A DNA stretch of 64,000 bases from Tissierella sp. MB52-C2 (GCF_030931715.1 NZ_CP133261.1:248001-312000); one strand, 5' to 3'; numbered from the stretch's first letter, positions 17,816 to 27,600 are shown. Numbers and translations are program-made. The notes: a model not told the origin generated them from the letters alone.

Positions 17816-18337
17816 ATGGATAGAATAGTTGGAAAAAAGGCACCAGATTTTAAGATGAATACTTGCGATGGTGATGGTAATAATTTTGGAAAAGTAGAAT
17901 TAACTGATTACCAAGGTAAATGGTTGGTTATGTTCTTTTACCCACTAGATTTTACTTTTGTATGCCCTACAGAAATTACAGCATATAGCAAGAGAATTGA
18001 AGATTTCAAAAAAGAAGGTGCAGAAGTATTATCTGTATCAGTAGATAGTGAACATTCACATAAAGCATGGATTAACTCTAGTTTAGGAAAAGTAAATTTC
18101 CCAATGGCTTCTGATATGACTAAGCAAGTATCAAGAGATTATGGAGTATTGCTAGAGGAAGATGGAGTTGCTTTAAGAGGATTATTTATCATAGATCCAG
18201 AAGGAATTGTTAGATATTCAGTAATTCATGATTTAAACGTAGGAAGATCAGTAGATGAGACCATTAGGGTACTTAAGGCATTAAAAACAGGTGGACTTTG
18301 CCCAGTAGATTGGGATGAAGGAGAAAAATTACTTTAA
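17816..18337 (+). CDS. 2-Cys peroxiredoxin (AhpC/Prx1 type)
   Basis: 173 aa. Peroxidatic Cys in FVCPTEI (about residue 50) and resolving Cys near the end in GGLCPVDW. Reduces peroxides, a normal defence in anaerobes. ATG 17816 is chosen because CGGAGGTATAAA precedes it; an in-frame ATG at 17756 has no binding site. No AhpF is adjacent; the CcdA/thioredoxin-like pair or general thioredoxin would supply electrons. Confidence 0.92.
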   Translation: MDRIVGKKAPDFKMNTCDGDGNNFGKVELTDYQGKWLVMFFYPLDFTFVCPTEITAYSKRIEDFKKEGAEVLSVSVDSEHSHKAWINSSLGKVNFPMASDMTKQVSRDYGVLLEEDGVALRGLFIIDPEGIVRYSVIHDLNVGRSVDETIRVLKALKTGGLCPVDWDEGEKLL

Positions 18338-18340
18338 ACT

Positions 18341-18372
18341 AAAGGAGTCTTTTATGACTCCTTTTATTTTTA
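18341..18372 (+). terminator. Rho-independent terminator after the peroxiredoxin gene
   Basis: Stem AAAGGAGTC / GACTCCTTT (18341-18349/18356-18364) followed by TTATTTTTA. Confidence 0.9.
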
Positions 18373-18422
18373 TATAGATAGAATTAATTTTGTCTTCATT
18401 ATAATAGCCAGAGGAGGAAAAG

Positions 18423-19043
18423 ATGGATATAGAAAAAATCAGTGAAATAATTAGAGATAGAACTCCTATGCCTATAGATATAAAAAAGAATTACTCTGTA
18501 CTTATACCAATTATTGAAAAAGACAATAGAATGGAAATAATATATGAACTTAGGTCTAAAAATCTAAATAATCAGCCTGGCGAAATATCATTTCCAGGGG
18601 GAGAGGTAGAAGATAAAGAAGCATTTGTAGAGGCAGCCATAAGAGAAACTATGGAAGAACTAAATATAGAAAGAAAAAATATAAATATAATTGGAGAATT
18701 GGATTATTTGGTTTCCTATGCCAATATGACGATTCGTTGTTTTCTAGGCATAATTTCTGGATTAAATGTGGATAATATAGTTCCAAATGTTTATGAAGTA
18801 GACCATATATTTACAGTACCATTAGATTTCTTCTTGGAAAATGAACCTGATATTTATTATTTAGATTTAGAAACTGTATTAAATGATGAATTTCCATATA
18901 ATTTAATCCCCAAGGGAAGAGACTATAATTGGAGACGTGGCAGATACTCTGTTATGTTTTATCATTATAATAATTATATAATTTGGGGATTTACTGCTAG
19001 AATGACTAAACAGTTTAGAGATATAATAAAAGGGCTAGTTTAA
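18423..19043 (+). CDS. NUDIX hydrolase, CoA pyrophosphatase-like
   Basis: 206 aa. A NUDIX box (GGEVEDKEAFVEAAIRETMEE, overlapping the standard GX5EX7REUXEE pattern) is preceded by the Q-P-GEISFPGG signature found in CoA-pyrophosphatases (NudL/YeaB, NUDT7/8). Probably hydrolyses CoA or its oxidised derivatives. Good ribosome-binding site AGAGGAGGAAAAG. Confidence 0.82.
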   Translation: MDIEKISEIIRDRTPMPIDIKKNYSVLIPIIEKDNRMEIIYELRSKNLNNQPGEISFPGGEVEDKEAFVEAAIRETMEELNIERKNINIIGELDYLVSYANMTIRCFLGIISGLNVDNIVPNVYEVDHIFTVPLDFFLENEPDIYYLDLETVLNDEFPYNLIPKGRDYNWRRGRYSVMFYHYNNYIIWGFTARMTKQFRDIIKGLV

Positions 19044-19055
19044 ACTAGCCCTTTT
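19028..19055. terminator. Bidirectional terminator between NUDIX and MATE genes
   Basis: Perfect palindrome with AAAAGGGCTAGTT arms overlapping the NUDIX stop codon. Confidence 0.85.
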
Positions 19056-19058
19056 AAT

Positions 19059-20426
19059 TTAATTTTTTTCTACTCCAAGAGTTCTAACACTTCTAGTTAC
19101 AAAATATACAGTAATTATAGAAGCAATGAGATCTGATAGAGGACCTGCTAACCAAACTCCTGTTAATCCATAAAGTTTAGGCAAAATAATTAATGCAGGA
19201 ATAAGTACTAAAACTTGTCTTGATAGACTAAGTAACATAGCATGTTTTGGTTTTCCAATGGCTTGAAAATAATTGGAGCTTACAACTTGAATTCCTACAA
19301 TAGGAAACATGGCTAAGTATATTCTCATACCAGGAACACCTATTTTGGTTATTTCTGCTAAATTACCACCTTTACTTATGAACATTTTATATAATGGAAC
19401 AGGAAATAATTGGGTCAATATAAATCCAACAGTGGTTATACAAGTTGCACCTATAATTGCATATTTCAAAGTTTGCTTGACTCTATCGTACTTCTCTGCC
19501 CCATAGTTAAATCCAATAATAGGCTGTGCACCTTGATTGATACCAAATACAGGCATCATTACCATCATAGCAACACTGTTAATAACAGCCATACTTGAAT
19601 TGGCTAAGTCACCGCCATAGTTTTTTAAACTATTATTTAATAATACAGTTACCATACTACCAGCCAACTGCATACTAAAAGGTCCAAGACCAATGGCAAT
19701 GATTTTCTTTGTTATATCTAATTTAGGTTTTAGATAATCTTTTTTAATAGTTAGCATACTATTTCCACCGAAGAAATATCTCATAACCCATAGGGTAGAT
19801 AGAGCTTGTGAAATAATAGTTGCTAGGGCAGCACCACTTACGCCCATCTTAAACCAAAATATAAAAATAGGGTCAAGTATGGTATTTGAAATGGCTCCTA
19901 TTAACATGGTTTTCATTGCGATTGTCGGGCTTCCTTCACCACGAATAAAGTTATTCATTCCAAGACCAACAGCTTGGAATACAGCACCAATAAGTATAAT
20001 TTTCATATAGTCATAGGCATACTGAAAATTAGAAGTAGATGCACCAAATAAGTTCAATAAAGGTTTTAAAAACATAAGTCCAAATATAGTTATAAGTAAT
20101 GAAACTAAAATTAAAAGAATAAATGAATTACCTGTAACTCTTTCAGCTTCTTCTTTCTTGTTTTGTCCTAGTTTAATGGAAACTAAAGTATTTCCACCGA
20201 TACCTATTAACATACTAAATGCCATTATAATCAAGGAAATAGGGGAACTAATAAATAATCCACCTATGGCAAGGTCACCTACACCTAATCCAATGAAAAT
20301 CCTATCAACAACGTTATATAGGGCATTTACCACCATTCCCGTAATTGCTGGTAATGAAAACCTAATAAGTAATTTTTTTATTGGTTCTTCACCAAGCAAT
20401 TTTTTTCTTTCGTTTTCTTTATCCAT
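19059..20426 (-). CDS. MATE-family multidrug efflux transporter
   Basis: 455 aa with about 12 membrane helices and MATE landmarks: PAITGMVVNALYNVVDRIFIG at the N-terminus (MepA/DinF-like subgroup) and NQGAQPIIGFNYGA at the start of the second half. Expected to export cationic drugs by Na+ or H+ antiport. The 5' leader contains a hairpin followed by eight T's, suggesting regulated transcription. Confidence 0.92.
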   Translation of the reverse strand: MDKENERKKLLGEEPIKKLLIRFSLPAITGMVVNALYNVVDRIFIGLGVGDLAIGGLFISSPISLIIMAFSMLIGIGGNTLVSIKLGQNKKEEAERVTGNSFILLILVSLLITIFGLMFLKPLLNLFGASTSNFQYAYDYMKIILIGAVFQAVGLGMNNFIRGEGSPTIAMKTMLIGAISNTILDPIFIFWFKMGVSGAALATIISQALSTLWVMRYFFGGNSMLTIKKDYLKPKLDITKKIIAIGLGPFSMQLAGSMVTVLLNNSLKNYGGDLANSSMAVINSVAMMVMMPVFGINQGAQPIIGFNYGAEKYDRVKQTLKYAIIGATCITTVGFILTQLFPVPLYKMFISKGGNLAEITKIGVPGMRIYLAMFPIVGIQVVSSNYFQAIGKPKHAMLLSLSRQVLVLIPALIILPKLYGLTGVWLAGPLSDLIASIITVYFVTRSVRTLGVEKN

Positions 20427-20439
20427 TTTATCACCTACA

Positions 20440-20500
20440 CAAAAAAAATAATTAGCCCTTCTATATAGAAAGACTAATTATTATTATACCACACAAATAC
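20440..20500 (-). promoter_or_regulatory. Promoter and T-tailed leader hairpin of the MATE gene
   Basis: On the minus strand an extended -10 (TGGTATAAT, around 20486-20494) is followed at once by stem ATAATTAG/CTAATTAT with an inner TTCTATATAGAA palindrome (about 20446-20483) and then TTTTTTTT, about 20 nt before ATG. This looks like a leader terminator/attenuator or a 5'-stabilising hairpin. Confidence 0.5.
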
Positions 20501-20532
20501 AGATATATTTAAATAATATTTTTCTTGACTAA

Positions 20533-21339
20533 CTAATTAGTAAACATTTGAGTCCAGTAGTTTGTCCCATTACTTGACTTAGCTAAACCAACACCTATCT
20601 TATTAAAGCTAGGATTCATTATGTTTGCCCTATGTCCAGATGAATTCATCCATCCATTAACTACAGATTGGGCTGTAAGTTGACCTTTTGCAATATTTTC
20701 TCCAGCAGTATTATATTTAATACCAAAGGATTTCATCATATCAAAAGGTGAACCATAAGTAGGAGAAGTGTGACTAAAATAGTTCTTTGTTGCCATATCC
20801 TCTGATTTTGTCCTAGCTACTTTTGAAAGCTCAGAGCTTGCTACAAATGGTTTTAAGCCTTCTTTTTGTCTTTCAATGTTTACTAATCTAACTACTTCAG
20901 CTTCTATTGCTGATAATCCTGATACTGATGGTGTTTCAGTTGTAGGTGGTGTAGTTGGTTTAGGATTAGTAGGTGTTGTTGGTTCGGTAGGTGTAGTCGG
21001 TGTAGTTGGATCTGGATTACTAGGTTTTGTTGGGTAAGTTGGTTTTGTAGGTTTATTTGTATTAGGAATTGTTACAACATTTCCTGGTTTAGATCCTGGT
21101 CTATTAGTAATTATTGTCCAATTATAATTAGGATAGCCCTTAACTGTTGTATTTTGTTGTGTATTTGAATTCTTATTGCAATCATAGTTAGAGTTTATAG
21201 AATATTCTTTGCTATAATTATTTAATATTGAGTTATAATCAAAATTTGTAAGATCGAAGCTTGCAGCACTTGCTGCAGATGAGCTAAATATTGTTGCGGC
21301 TATTAATGAATATACTACCTTTCTTTTTCTTGTAAACAT
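20533..21339 (-). CDS. Secreted CAP/SCP-domain protein (YkwD-like)
   Basis: 268 aa. Signal peptide MFTRKRK followed by an Ala/Ser-rich stretch (cleavage near residue 28), an N-terminal region of unknown function (about 28-90), a Pro/Thr linker (about 90-143), and a C-terminal CAP domain (about 147-268) with AGENIAKG and NSSGHRANIMNP motifs. Clostridial CAP proteins are secreted; biochemical role is uncertain. The N-terminal 70 residues are repeated in the next gene upstream. Confidence 0.88.
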   Translation of the reverse strand: MFTRKRKVVYSLIAATIFSSSAASAASFDLTNFDYNSILNNYSKEYSINSNYDCNKNSNTQQNTTVKGYPNYNWTIITNRPGSKPGNVVTIPNTNKPTKPTYPTKPSNPDPTTPTTPTEPTTPTNPKPTTPPTTETPSVSGLSAIEAEVVRLVNIERQKEGLKPFVASSELSKVARTKSEDMATKNYFSHTSPTYGSPFDMMKSFGIKYNTAGENIAKGQLTAQSVVNGWMNSSGHRANIMNPSFNKIGVGLAKSSNGTNYWTQMFTN

Positions 21340-21423
21340 GTTTTGTCCTCCTTGAAATTATGAAAAAATTTAACTTTTTCTATTTGCTTAATATTATAAA
21401 TTTGATCTTTTAAAAATATCTCT

Positions 21424-21696
21424 TTATTTTGCAGGAATTGTTAAACAGTTTCCTAACTTATCAGCAATAGCTGTCCAATCAAATTTAGAACAACTGCTGT
21501 CTGTTGTATCTTGTTCTGTATTTGAATTTTTATTTGAGTCATAATTGAAATTGATGCCGTACTCTTTGATGTAATTATTTAATATTGAATTACAATCAAA
21601 ATTCGCTAGATCAAAGCTTGTAGCATTAGCTGCAGATGAGCTAAGCATTAGGACGGCTATTAATGAGTAAATTACTTTTCTTTTCTTTGTAAACAT
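21424..21696 (-). CDS. Short secreted paralogue of the CAP protein's N-terminal region
   Basis: 90 aa. Signal peptide MFTKKRKVIYSLI... and the following SFDLANFD and NSILNNY segments are near-identical to the N-terminus of the CAP-domain protein downstream, and the leader sequence before the start is also duplicated (TTGTCCTCCTTGAAATT on the plus strand). It stops after IPAK, before any linker or CAP domain. Either a tandem duplication that lost its CAP domain or a free-standing secreted small protein. The intact start, ribosome-binding site and signal peptide suggest that it is still made. Confidence 0.65.
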   Translation of the reverse strand: MFTKKRKVIYSLIAVLMLSSSAANATSFDLANFDCNSILNNYIKEYGINFNYDSNKNSNTEQDTTDSSCSKFDWTAIADKLGNCLTIPAK

Positions 21697-22037
21697 ATTT
21701 TTGTCCTCCTTGAAATTTTGAGTAAATTTAACTATTTTAACTTGCCTCCTTTCAAATTGATTACAAATGTATTACAAATGTATTACATTTTTTAAAGTAT
21801 AACATTTAATTCATAGGGATAGTAACCCTCAGATTATGACAGTTGTGGATAATCATGGAATGATATATACTATAATTGTAAGAAACAATTCCGAATTTTG
21901 AATCCTGGCTTTAAAATCGAAATTACTGAGGAGACAGTGATAATTTGTATAATATCTACATAGGATTATTATCTATCAAGTAATATAATACTCTTAGTAT
22001 TGTAAAGATTTAGATAATCTATAAGGGGTGACGAATT
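21697..22037. promoter_or_regulatory. Intergenic control region upstream of guanine deaminase
   Basis: 341 bp without a gene. It contains a perfect palindrome AATACT-CTT-AGTATT (21987-22001) overlapping a TATAAT (21984-21989), which could be an operator over a -10 box, and a second TATAAT at 21948-21953. No purine riboswitch consensus was found. Confidence 0.4.
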
Positions 22038-23318
22038 ATGAATAATATGATATTAAAGGGTGATATTGCATTTACACCAACTAAGGACATAATGGAAATT
22101 CATAAGAACTCATACATGATAGTAGAGGAAGGAAAGGTAGTGGATATTTGTAAGGAATTAGATAATTCCTACAAAGGCTATCATTTGAAGGACTTTACAG
22201 GAAAAATAATTATACCAGGGTTTGTTGATCTACACCTTCATGCTCCCCAATACCCTAATATGGGATTAGGACTAGATAAAGAACTTATTCCTTGGTTAGA
22301 TACTTATACATTTCCAGAGGAAGAAAAATATAGTGATTTAGATTATGCTAAAAAGGTATATTCAAGACTTATAAATGATTTATGGAGATTCGGAACTACA
22401 AGATCTGCAGTATTCGCAAGTATACATAAAGAAAGTGCCAAACTTCTTATGGATATGTTCATAGAATCAGGTTTAGGTGCTTATGTAGGTAAGGTAAATA
22501 TGGATCAAAACACAGCTCCAAAATTAACTGAAGATACTAAAAAATCCATAGAAGAGACAGAGGAAATATTAGAGGAATATATGACTAAATCCGATTTAGT
22601 GAAACCTATTATAACACCTAGATTTATACCTACTTGCTCAGAGGAGATGCTGACAAGATTAGGAGAACTAGCTATTAAATATGATATTCCTATTCAGTCT
22701 CATCTAAACGAAAATACATCAGAGGTTATCTGGGTAAAAGAGCTCTTCCCTAACTCTAAGAATTATACTTCAGTTTATGAGGAATTTAATTTATTAGGTC
22801 AGACAAAAACTGTAATGGGGCATTGTATATATAATACTGATGAGGAAATTGATTTAATGAGTAAAAACAAAGTATATGCTGCCCATTGTCCTTATTCAAA
22901 CTATAATTTATCTAGTGGCATAATGCCTGTTAGAAAGTATTTGGATAAGGGGGTTCCAGTGGGATTAGGCTCAGATATTGCAGGTGGAAATAGTTTAAGT
23001 ATAATGAGTATCATAGGATGTACCATTCAAGCTTCAAAGATGAAATGGCTAGATACAAATAAAGAACTTCAACCTCTTACATTTAATGAAGCGTTTTTCC
23101 TTGGAACAAAAGGAGGAGGCAGTTTCTTTGGCAAAGTAGGCAGCTTTGAGAAGGGCTACGATTTTGATGCACTTATAATAGATGATAGTTCATTAACAGG
23201 GCTAAAAGAATTATCTATAGAAGAAAGACTGCAAAAAATAATATATACAGGTGATGACAGAAATATAACTGAAAGATATGTAAAGGGAATAAAGATAGAG
23301 AAGCCCTTTATATCTTAA
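22038..23318 (+). CDS. guaD: Guanine deaminase
   Basis: 426-aa amidohydrolase converting guanine to xanthine and ammonia. Zinc site and substrate motifs: PGFVDLHLHAPQ (about 62-73), NMGLGLD, SHLNE, MGHCIY and LGSDIAGG with the catalytic Asp. Starts with ATG behind AAGGGGTGACGAATT. It forms a unit with the PucR-type regulator 13 bp downstream, and feeds xanthine into the purine pathway proposed for the 38-54 kb region. Confidence 0.93.
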   Translation: MNNMILKGDIAFTPTKDIMEIHKNSYMIVEEGKVVDICKELDNSYKGYHLKDFTGKIIIPGFVDLHLHAPQYPNMGLGLDKELIPWLDTYTFPEEEKYSDLDYAKKVYSRLINDLWRFGTTRSAVFASIHKESAKLLMDMFIESGLGAYVGKVNMDQNTAPKLTEDTKKSIEETEEILEEYMTKSDLVKPIITPRFIPTCSEEMLTRLGELAIKYDIPIQSHLNENTSEVIWVKELFPNSKNYTSVYEEFNLLGQTKTVMGHCIYNTDEEIDLMSKNKVYAAHCPYSNYNLSSGIMPVRKYLDKGVPVGLGSDIAGGNSLSIMSIIGCTIQASKMKWLDTNKELQPLTFNEAFFLGTKGGGSFFGKVGSFEKGYDFDALIIDDSSLTGLKELSIEERLQKIIYTGDDRNITERYVKGIKIEKPFIS

Positions 23319-23331
23319 AAGGAGTTTTCCC

Positions 23332-25002
23332 ATGGCTAGACAAAATGGAATTAGTATAGAGGATATGTTGGAACTTGATGTAATGAAATCCTGCAAATTA
23401 ATTGCAGGATTTCGTGGCACTAGAAATACAATATCTAGGGTAAATATAATGGCAGACCCAGATATATTAGAGTGGACGACAGAAGGAGAGTTTCTATTAA
23501 CTACTGCCTATTCCTTTAAAAAAGATACTATTGAATCTCAAAAAGAACTTATAAGAGAATGTGCATCTAAAAAGTTGGCAGGTCTGGGAATAAAAGTATC
23601 TCCTTATTTAGAATATCTGTCTCAAGAGGTTTTAGACTTGGCAAACGACTTGAGTTTCCCCATAATAGATATTCATTATTCCATACCTTTATCTGATATA
23701 ATGATGGTAACTTTTAGGGAAATATTCAATAAGCAAGCTTCACTTTTAGAAAGGATTGAAAAGGTTCACGAAAAACTAATGGGAGCTATGTTGGAAGGAA
23801 ATGGATTAAAAGACTTAGTTGAAATAGTTAAGGAAAACATTAAAAATCCTGTGGTACTACATTTAAACTTTTCCAATGAAACCATTAAGTCCTTAGATGG
23901 AAGTAATATTCAGGATTCTCAAGAGTTAATTAAAGAAGTAAAAGAATTTTATGAACCTAATAATACTAGAAGTAAATTAAAAAAGTTAATTGAAGATAAG
24001 GTAATAATTAATGGAAAATATGTAAAAAGAATGATAATGCCCATAGTATTAAGGGAACATATATATGGACATTTATTTGCTTGGAGTACAGATATGCCCT
24101 TAGGTGGATTTGATTTAGCAATTATAGAATCTGCTTCAACTACTATAGCCTTAAGTATATTACAAGAACTATCTGTGAAGGAAGTGGAGATAAGATATAG
24201 ATCAGAATTCTTTGAGGATTTAATCTCCATAGACAGTAAGAGGAAGAAGAAGGCTCTAGATAGAGCAAGATTTTTTAACTTAAAGCTAGAAGATTTCTAT
24301 GCCATAGAAGTAATGAGCTTTAAACATAAGAACGAGGATAATGAAAATGAACTTATAGTAGATTATATACAGGATTTTATAAATCCAATGGTACATACAA
24401 TAGAAGAATTGATGAACTATTTAAATTTAAAGGGAATAGTCTCTACTAAAGTAAATGGAATTCAAATTCTTTTAAGCTTTAAAATAAAGGATTGTATTGA
24501 AGATAAAATTAAAGAATTTAATCAAAAGATAATAGAATCCATTAAGAATAAATCAGATAAATTAGAAGTTAAAATAGGAATTGGAAGAATATATAAGAAT
24601 CTGGAAAATGTGGATAAAAGCTTTCAAGATGCAGTAAGAACAGTAAGAATAGGAAAAATTATTACTTCAAAGGAAGTAGTCTCCTTTAATGAGCTGGGTA
24701 TATTCAAAATTTTATCTGAAGATATATTAAAAGATGAGTTAGAGGATTTTTATAATTCTACCTTAAGGCCTTTAGTTGACTATGATAGAAAGAAATCTAC
24801 AGAGTTAGTTAAGACCTTAGATATCTACTTTAAAAATAATGGAAATTTAACTAGAATATCAGAACAATTATTTACCCATTACAATACAGTACTTTATAGA
24901 ATAAATCGTATTACTGAAATAACAGAAATGGATTTGGAAGATCCAAATCACAGATTAAATTTAGAAATTGCACTAAAAATTAAAGAGCTACTAGATAAAT
25001 AA
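23332..25002 (+). CDS. PucR-family transcriptional regulator
   Basis: 556 aa. N-terminal PucR purine-catabolism domain (about 7-125, opening with LELDVMKSCKLIAGFRGT), a central GGDEF-like region (about 290-430), and a C-terminal PucR-type HTH (about 495-550, LFTHYNTVLYRINRI). PucR proteins respond to purine metabolites and control purine degradation genes. Linked to guaD, it is the best candidate regulator for guaD and perhaps for the microcompartment operon. Confidence 0.9.
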   Translation: MARQNGISIEDMLELDVMKSCKLIAGFRGTRNTISRVNIMADPDILEWTTEGEFLLTTAYSFKKDTIESQKELIRECASKKLAGLGIKVSPYLEYLSQEVLDLANDLSFPIIDIHYSIPLSDIMMVTFREIFNKQASLLERIEKVHEKLMGAMLEGNGLKDLVEIVKENIKNPVVLHLNFSNETIKSLDGSNIQDSQELIKEVKEFYEPNNTRSKLKKLIEDKVIINGKYVKRMIMPIVLREHIYGHLFAWSTDMPLGGFDLAIIESASTTIALSILQELSVKEVEIRYRSEFFEDLISIDSKRKKKALDRARFFNLKLEDFYAIEVMSFKHKNEDNENELIVDYIQDFINPMVHTIEELMNYLNLKGIVSTKVNGIQILLSFKIKDCIEDKIKEFNQKIIESIKNKSDKLEVKIGIGRIYKNLENVDKSFQDAVRTVRIGKIITSKEVVSFNELGIFKILSEDILKDELEDFYNSTLRPLVDYDRKKSTELVKTLDIYFKNNGNLTRISEQLFTHYNTVLYRINRITEITEMDLEDPNHRLNLEIALKIKELLDK

Positions 25003-25030
25003 TGCCAGAGTTTCTCTGGCATTTTTTATT
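25001..25030 (+). terminator. Terminator after the PucR gene
   Basis: Stem ATGCCAGAG / CTCTGGCAT (25002-25010/25014-25022) followed by TTTTTTATT. Confidence 0.92.
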
Positions 25031-25080
25031 TATAAGAATTATAATAACAAAGGACATACTGTTATAAGGAGAGATAGAAA

Positions 25081-26076
25081 TTGGAAATACAAATAAACGA
25101 TGCCATACTTCATATATTAGATTCTACAAATGCACTACCTGTATATTCTCAAGAAATATTAGATTTAGACAATGAAAAGATACAGGAGTTTATAGGAAGA
25201 CATATTGAAAGAATGTTTAATGATCAAGGGGTTAAATTAGGAAGATTTACTGAAGGTTCAAAGGTGAAAAATTTAATCGTAAAGATTAATGAAGACTTCA
25301 TTGGTACTAGCATAAAGATTGCAGAAAACCTATATGAGACTATGATAAGATATATGGAAATCCCCAGTGGAGATTTATTAATAGTATCCTTAACTATAGA
25401 AAATCAAACTTATATTATGATGATAAAATTAAACTATAAAGAAGGATATACTCATTATGTGGATTATGGAGATAATGGAACATCAAATAAAATAGTTGTC
25501 AACAAAGTAATGTTTCCATCAGAAACTCAGAGAAGTATTGAGGCCACTTTAATTAAATTGGAAGATTTATCTTTAAGGATATTTGAAAGGGAATATGATG
25601 TTGAAGGAGAAAAGATATTATACTTTTCCAGAATGTTTTTAGATTGTGATACAGACCTTTCTATTAAGGAAAGTATTAAGGTAATTAGAGATGTGGCAAA
25701 GGATATGACTAAGGAATATTATAATAACGATTTTGAAAAAGTATCTGCCATAAAGGAAGCAATCTATGATAATCTAGATACTGGTGCTATCGAAGTAGAA
25801 AATGTGGCAAATAAAGTATTTAGAAATAATCCTGATATAAAAAGAGAGTATATGGAAAGAGTTGAGGAAGCAGGAGTCAATAAGGTAGTAGATTTAGAAG
25901 GAAAGAAACCAGAAAAGAAACTAACTGTACATAAAATCAAAATAGATAATGGAATACAACTAGATATTCCAGTAGATCTTTATAGAGACAGGAACATTAT
26001 CGAATTTATAAATAACCCTGATGGAAGCGTATCTATATTGATAAAAAATGTAAATAAGATGAAGCAGGGGAATTAA
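25081..26076 (+). CDS. Nucleoid-associated protein (NdpA/YejK family)
   Basis: 331 aa, the usual length of the 37-kDa nucleoid-associated family. It has the acidic N-terminal DxxxxxIQEFIGRHIERMF-type region, and the central and C-terminal blocks of that family, such as KGFI-like KLTVHKIKIDNGIQLDIP. TTG start at 25081 with AAGGAGAGATAGAAA. Role in the cell is poorly defined in the family. Recognition is from overall pattern, so moderately sure. Confidence 0.65.
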   Translation: MEIQINDAILHILDSTNALPVYSQEILDLDNEKIQEFIGRHIERMFNDQGVKLGRFTEGSKVKNLIVKINEDFIGTSIKIAENLYETMIRYMEIPSGDLLIVSLTIENQTYIMMIKLNYKEGYTHYVDYGDNGTSNKIVVNKVMFPSETQRSIEATLIKLEDLSLRIFEREYDVEGEKILYFSRMFLDCDTDLSIKESIKVIRDVAKDMTKEYYNNDFEKVSAIKEAIYDNLDTGAIEVENVANKVFRNNPDIKREYMERVEEAGVNKVVDLEGKKPEKKLTVHKIKIDNGIQLDIPVDLYRDRNIIEFINNPDGSVSILIKNVNKMKQGN

Positions 26077-26113
26077 GGGTAGTTCTCAATTAGTTCAGAG
26101 AGGAGAGATTATT

Positions 26114-27490
26114 TTGTTTTCTGAAGAAAGTTTACATTTGAGGATAAATGATATATTGGACTCATCATATGATGGGATTTATATAACTGATGGAAAAGCC
26201 AATACTATCATGGTAAATAAGGCTTATGAAAGGATTGCTGGTATAAAGGTTGAGGAATTAATTGGCAGAAATATGAATGATTTAGTGAAGGAAGGCTATA
26301 TATCTCAATCGGCTACTCTATTGGTATTGAAAGATAAAAAGATAAATACCATTGAACAGAATTTTAAGACCGGAAAAAAAGCATTAGTTACATCTACTCC
26401 TGTATTTAATAGTGCGGGAGATATTACAATGGTAGTTACAAATGTAAGAGATATTACTGAATTATATGAACTGAAGGAAAAATTAGATGAAAAAGAAAGT
26501 CTTACTAAAAGATATTCTGTAGAACTTGAAGCTTTAAAAATAGAACTACTAAAGAATAATGATCTAATTGCCATGGATAAAAAAATGTTAGATATTATTC
26601 AAATGTCAATTAGAGTAGCTCCAATTGACACAACAGTATTGATAACAGGAGAAACTGGAGTAGGTAAGGAAGAGATTTCAAAATTGATATATAAAAATAG
26701 TAATAGAGCAAATAAACCATTTATAAAAATTAATTGTGGATCTATACCTAAGACATTAATAGAAGCAGAGTTATTTGGATATGAAAAAGGCTCATTTACA
26801 GGGGCAAATCGAGAAGGAAAAATAGGTTTATTTGAAGTAGCTGATGGAGGAACAATATTTTTAGATGAAATAGGGGAATTACCTCCAGATATGCAGGTGA
26901 AATTTCTAAGGGTACTTCAAGATGGACAATTTACTAGAGTTGGTGGAATAGAAGAGATAAAAGTAGATGTTAGGATCTTAGCAGCAACCAATAGAAATCT
27001 TGAAGAAATGGTAAGGGAAAAAGTGTTTAGAGAGGATTTATATTATAGACTAAATATAGTACCAATTATAATACCCCCATTGAGAGATAGACGAGATGAT
27101 ATTATTCCACTTATACATTACTTTTTAGATAAATTAAATAAGAAATATAAATTAAAAAAAACCATATCCAGTGAAGTAATGAAAACATTATATGCTTATG
27201 AATGGAAAGGTAATGTAAGGGAACTTAGAAATATTATTGAAAGAATGGTTGTAATGTCAGAGAAAGATATGATTAGCAAATCAGACCTTCCTAAATCAGT
27301 ATTAGCTTGGAATGAATCTCAGAATATAATCAACGAAAATGAAATAGTTCCGTTAAAACAAGCATTAAATAAAATTGAAAAACATCTATTAGAAATTTCA
27401 TTTGATAAATACGGCAATGTAAGAGATGCTGCAAAAGCATTAGAAATAGACCCTTCTACTTTTGTAAGAAAGAGACAGAAATATAAATAA
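26114..27490 (+). CDS. Sigma-54-dependent activator with PAS sensor domain
   Basis: 458 aa. PAS domain (about 12-120), linker coiled coil, AAA+ domain with Walker A GETGVGKE (about 179-186), sigma-54 contact loop GSFTGAN (about 232) and Walker B/LDEIGELPP, and a Fis-type HTH at the C-terminus (VRDAAKALEIDPSTFVRKR). TTG start behind GAGGAGAGATTATT. The next operon has a perfect sigma-54 promoter and palindromic upstream sites, so this protein is its likely activator, probably triggered by a small molecule bound to PAS. Confidence 0.93.
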   Translation: MFSEESLHLRINDILDSSYDGIYITDGKANTIMVNKAYERIAGIKVEELIGRNMNDLVKEGYISQSATLLVLKDKKINTIEQNFKTGKKALVTSTPVFNSAGDITMVVTNVRDITELYELKEKLDEKESLTKRYSVELEALKIELLKNNDLIAMDKKMLDIIQMSIRVAPIDTTVLITGETGVGKEEISKLIYKNSNRANKPFIKINCGSIPKTLIEAELFGYEKGSFTGANREGKIGLFEVADGGTIFLDEIGELPPDMQVKFLRVLQDGQFTRVGGIEEIKVDVRILAATNRNLEEMVREKVFREDLYYRLNIVPIIIPPLRDRRDDIIPLIHYFLDKLNKKYKLKKTISSEVMKTLYAYEWKGNVRELRNIIERMVVMSEKDMISKSDLPKSVLAWNESQNIINENEIVPLKQALNKIEKHLLEISFDKYGNVRDAAKALEIDPSTFVRKRQKYK

Positions 27491-27492
27491 GT

Positions 27493-27508
27493 GTTGTAAA
27501 TTTGCAAC
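27493..27508. promoter_or_regulatory. Candidate upstream activator site 1
   Basis: Palindrome GTTGTAAA-TTTGCAAC, with an extra GTTGCAAA half-site at 27511. It lies about 210 bp upstream of the -24/-12 promoter and shares GTTG(C/T)A-N4-6-(T)CAAC form with site 2. Confidence 0.65.
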
Positions 27509-27600
27509 CAGTTGCAAAAACACATCATAAATAAAAATATTAGATAATTGGGATTTTAACCCAATGAGCTTTAGAAGTACATAATATTTCCAGAAAAGAT

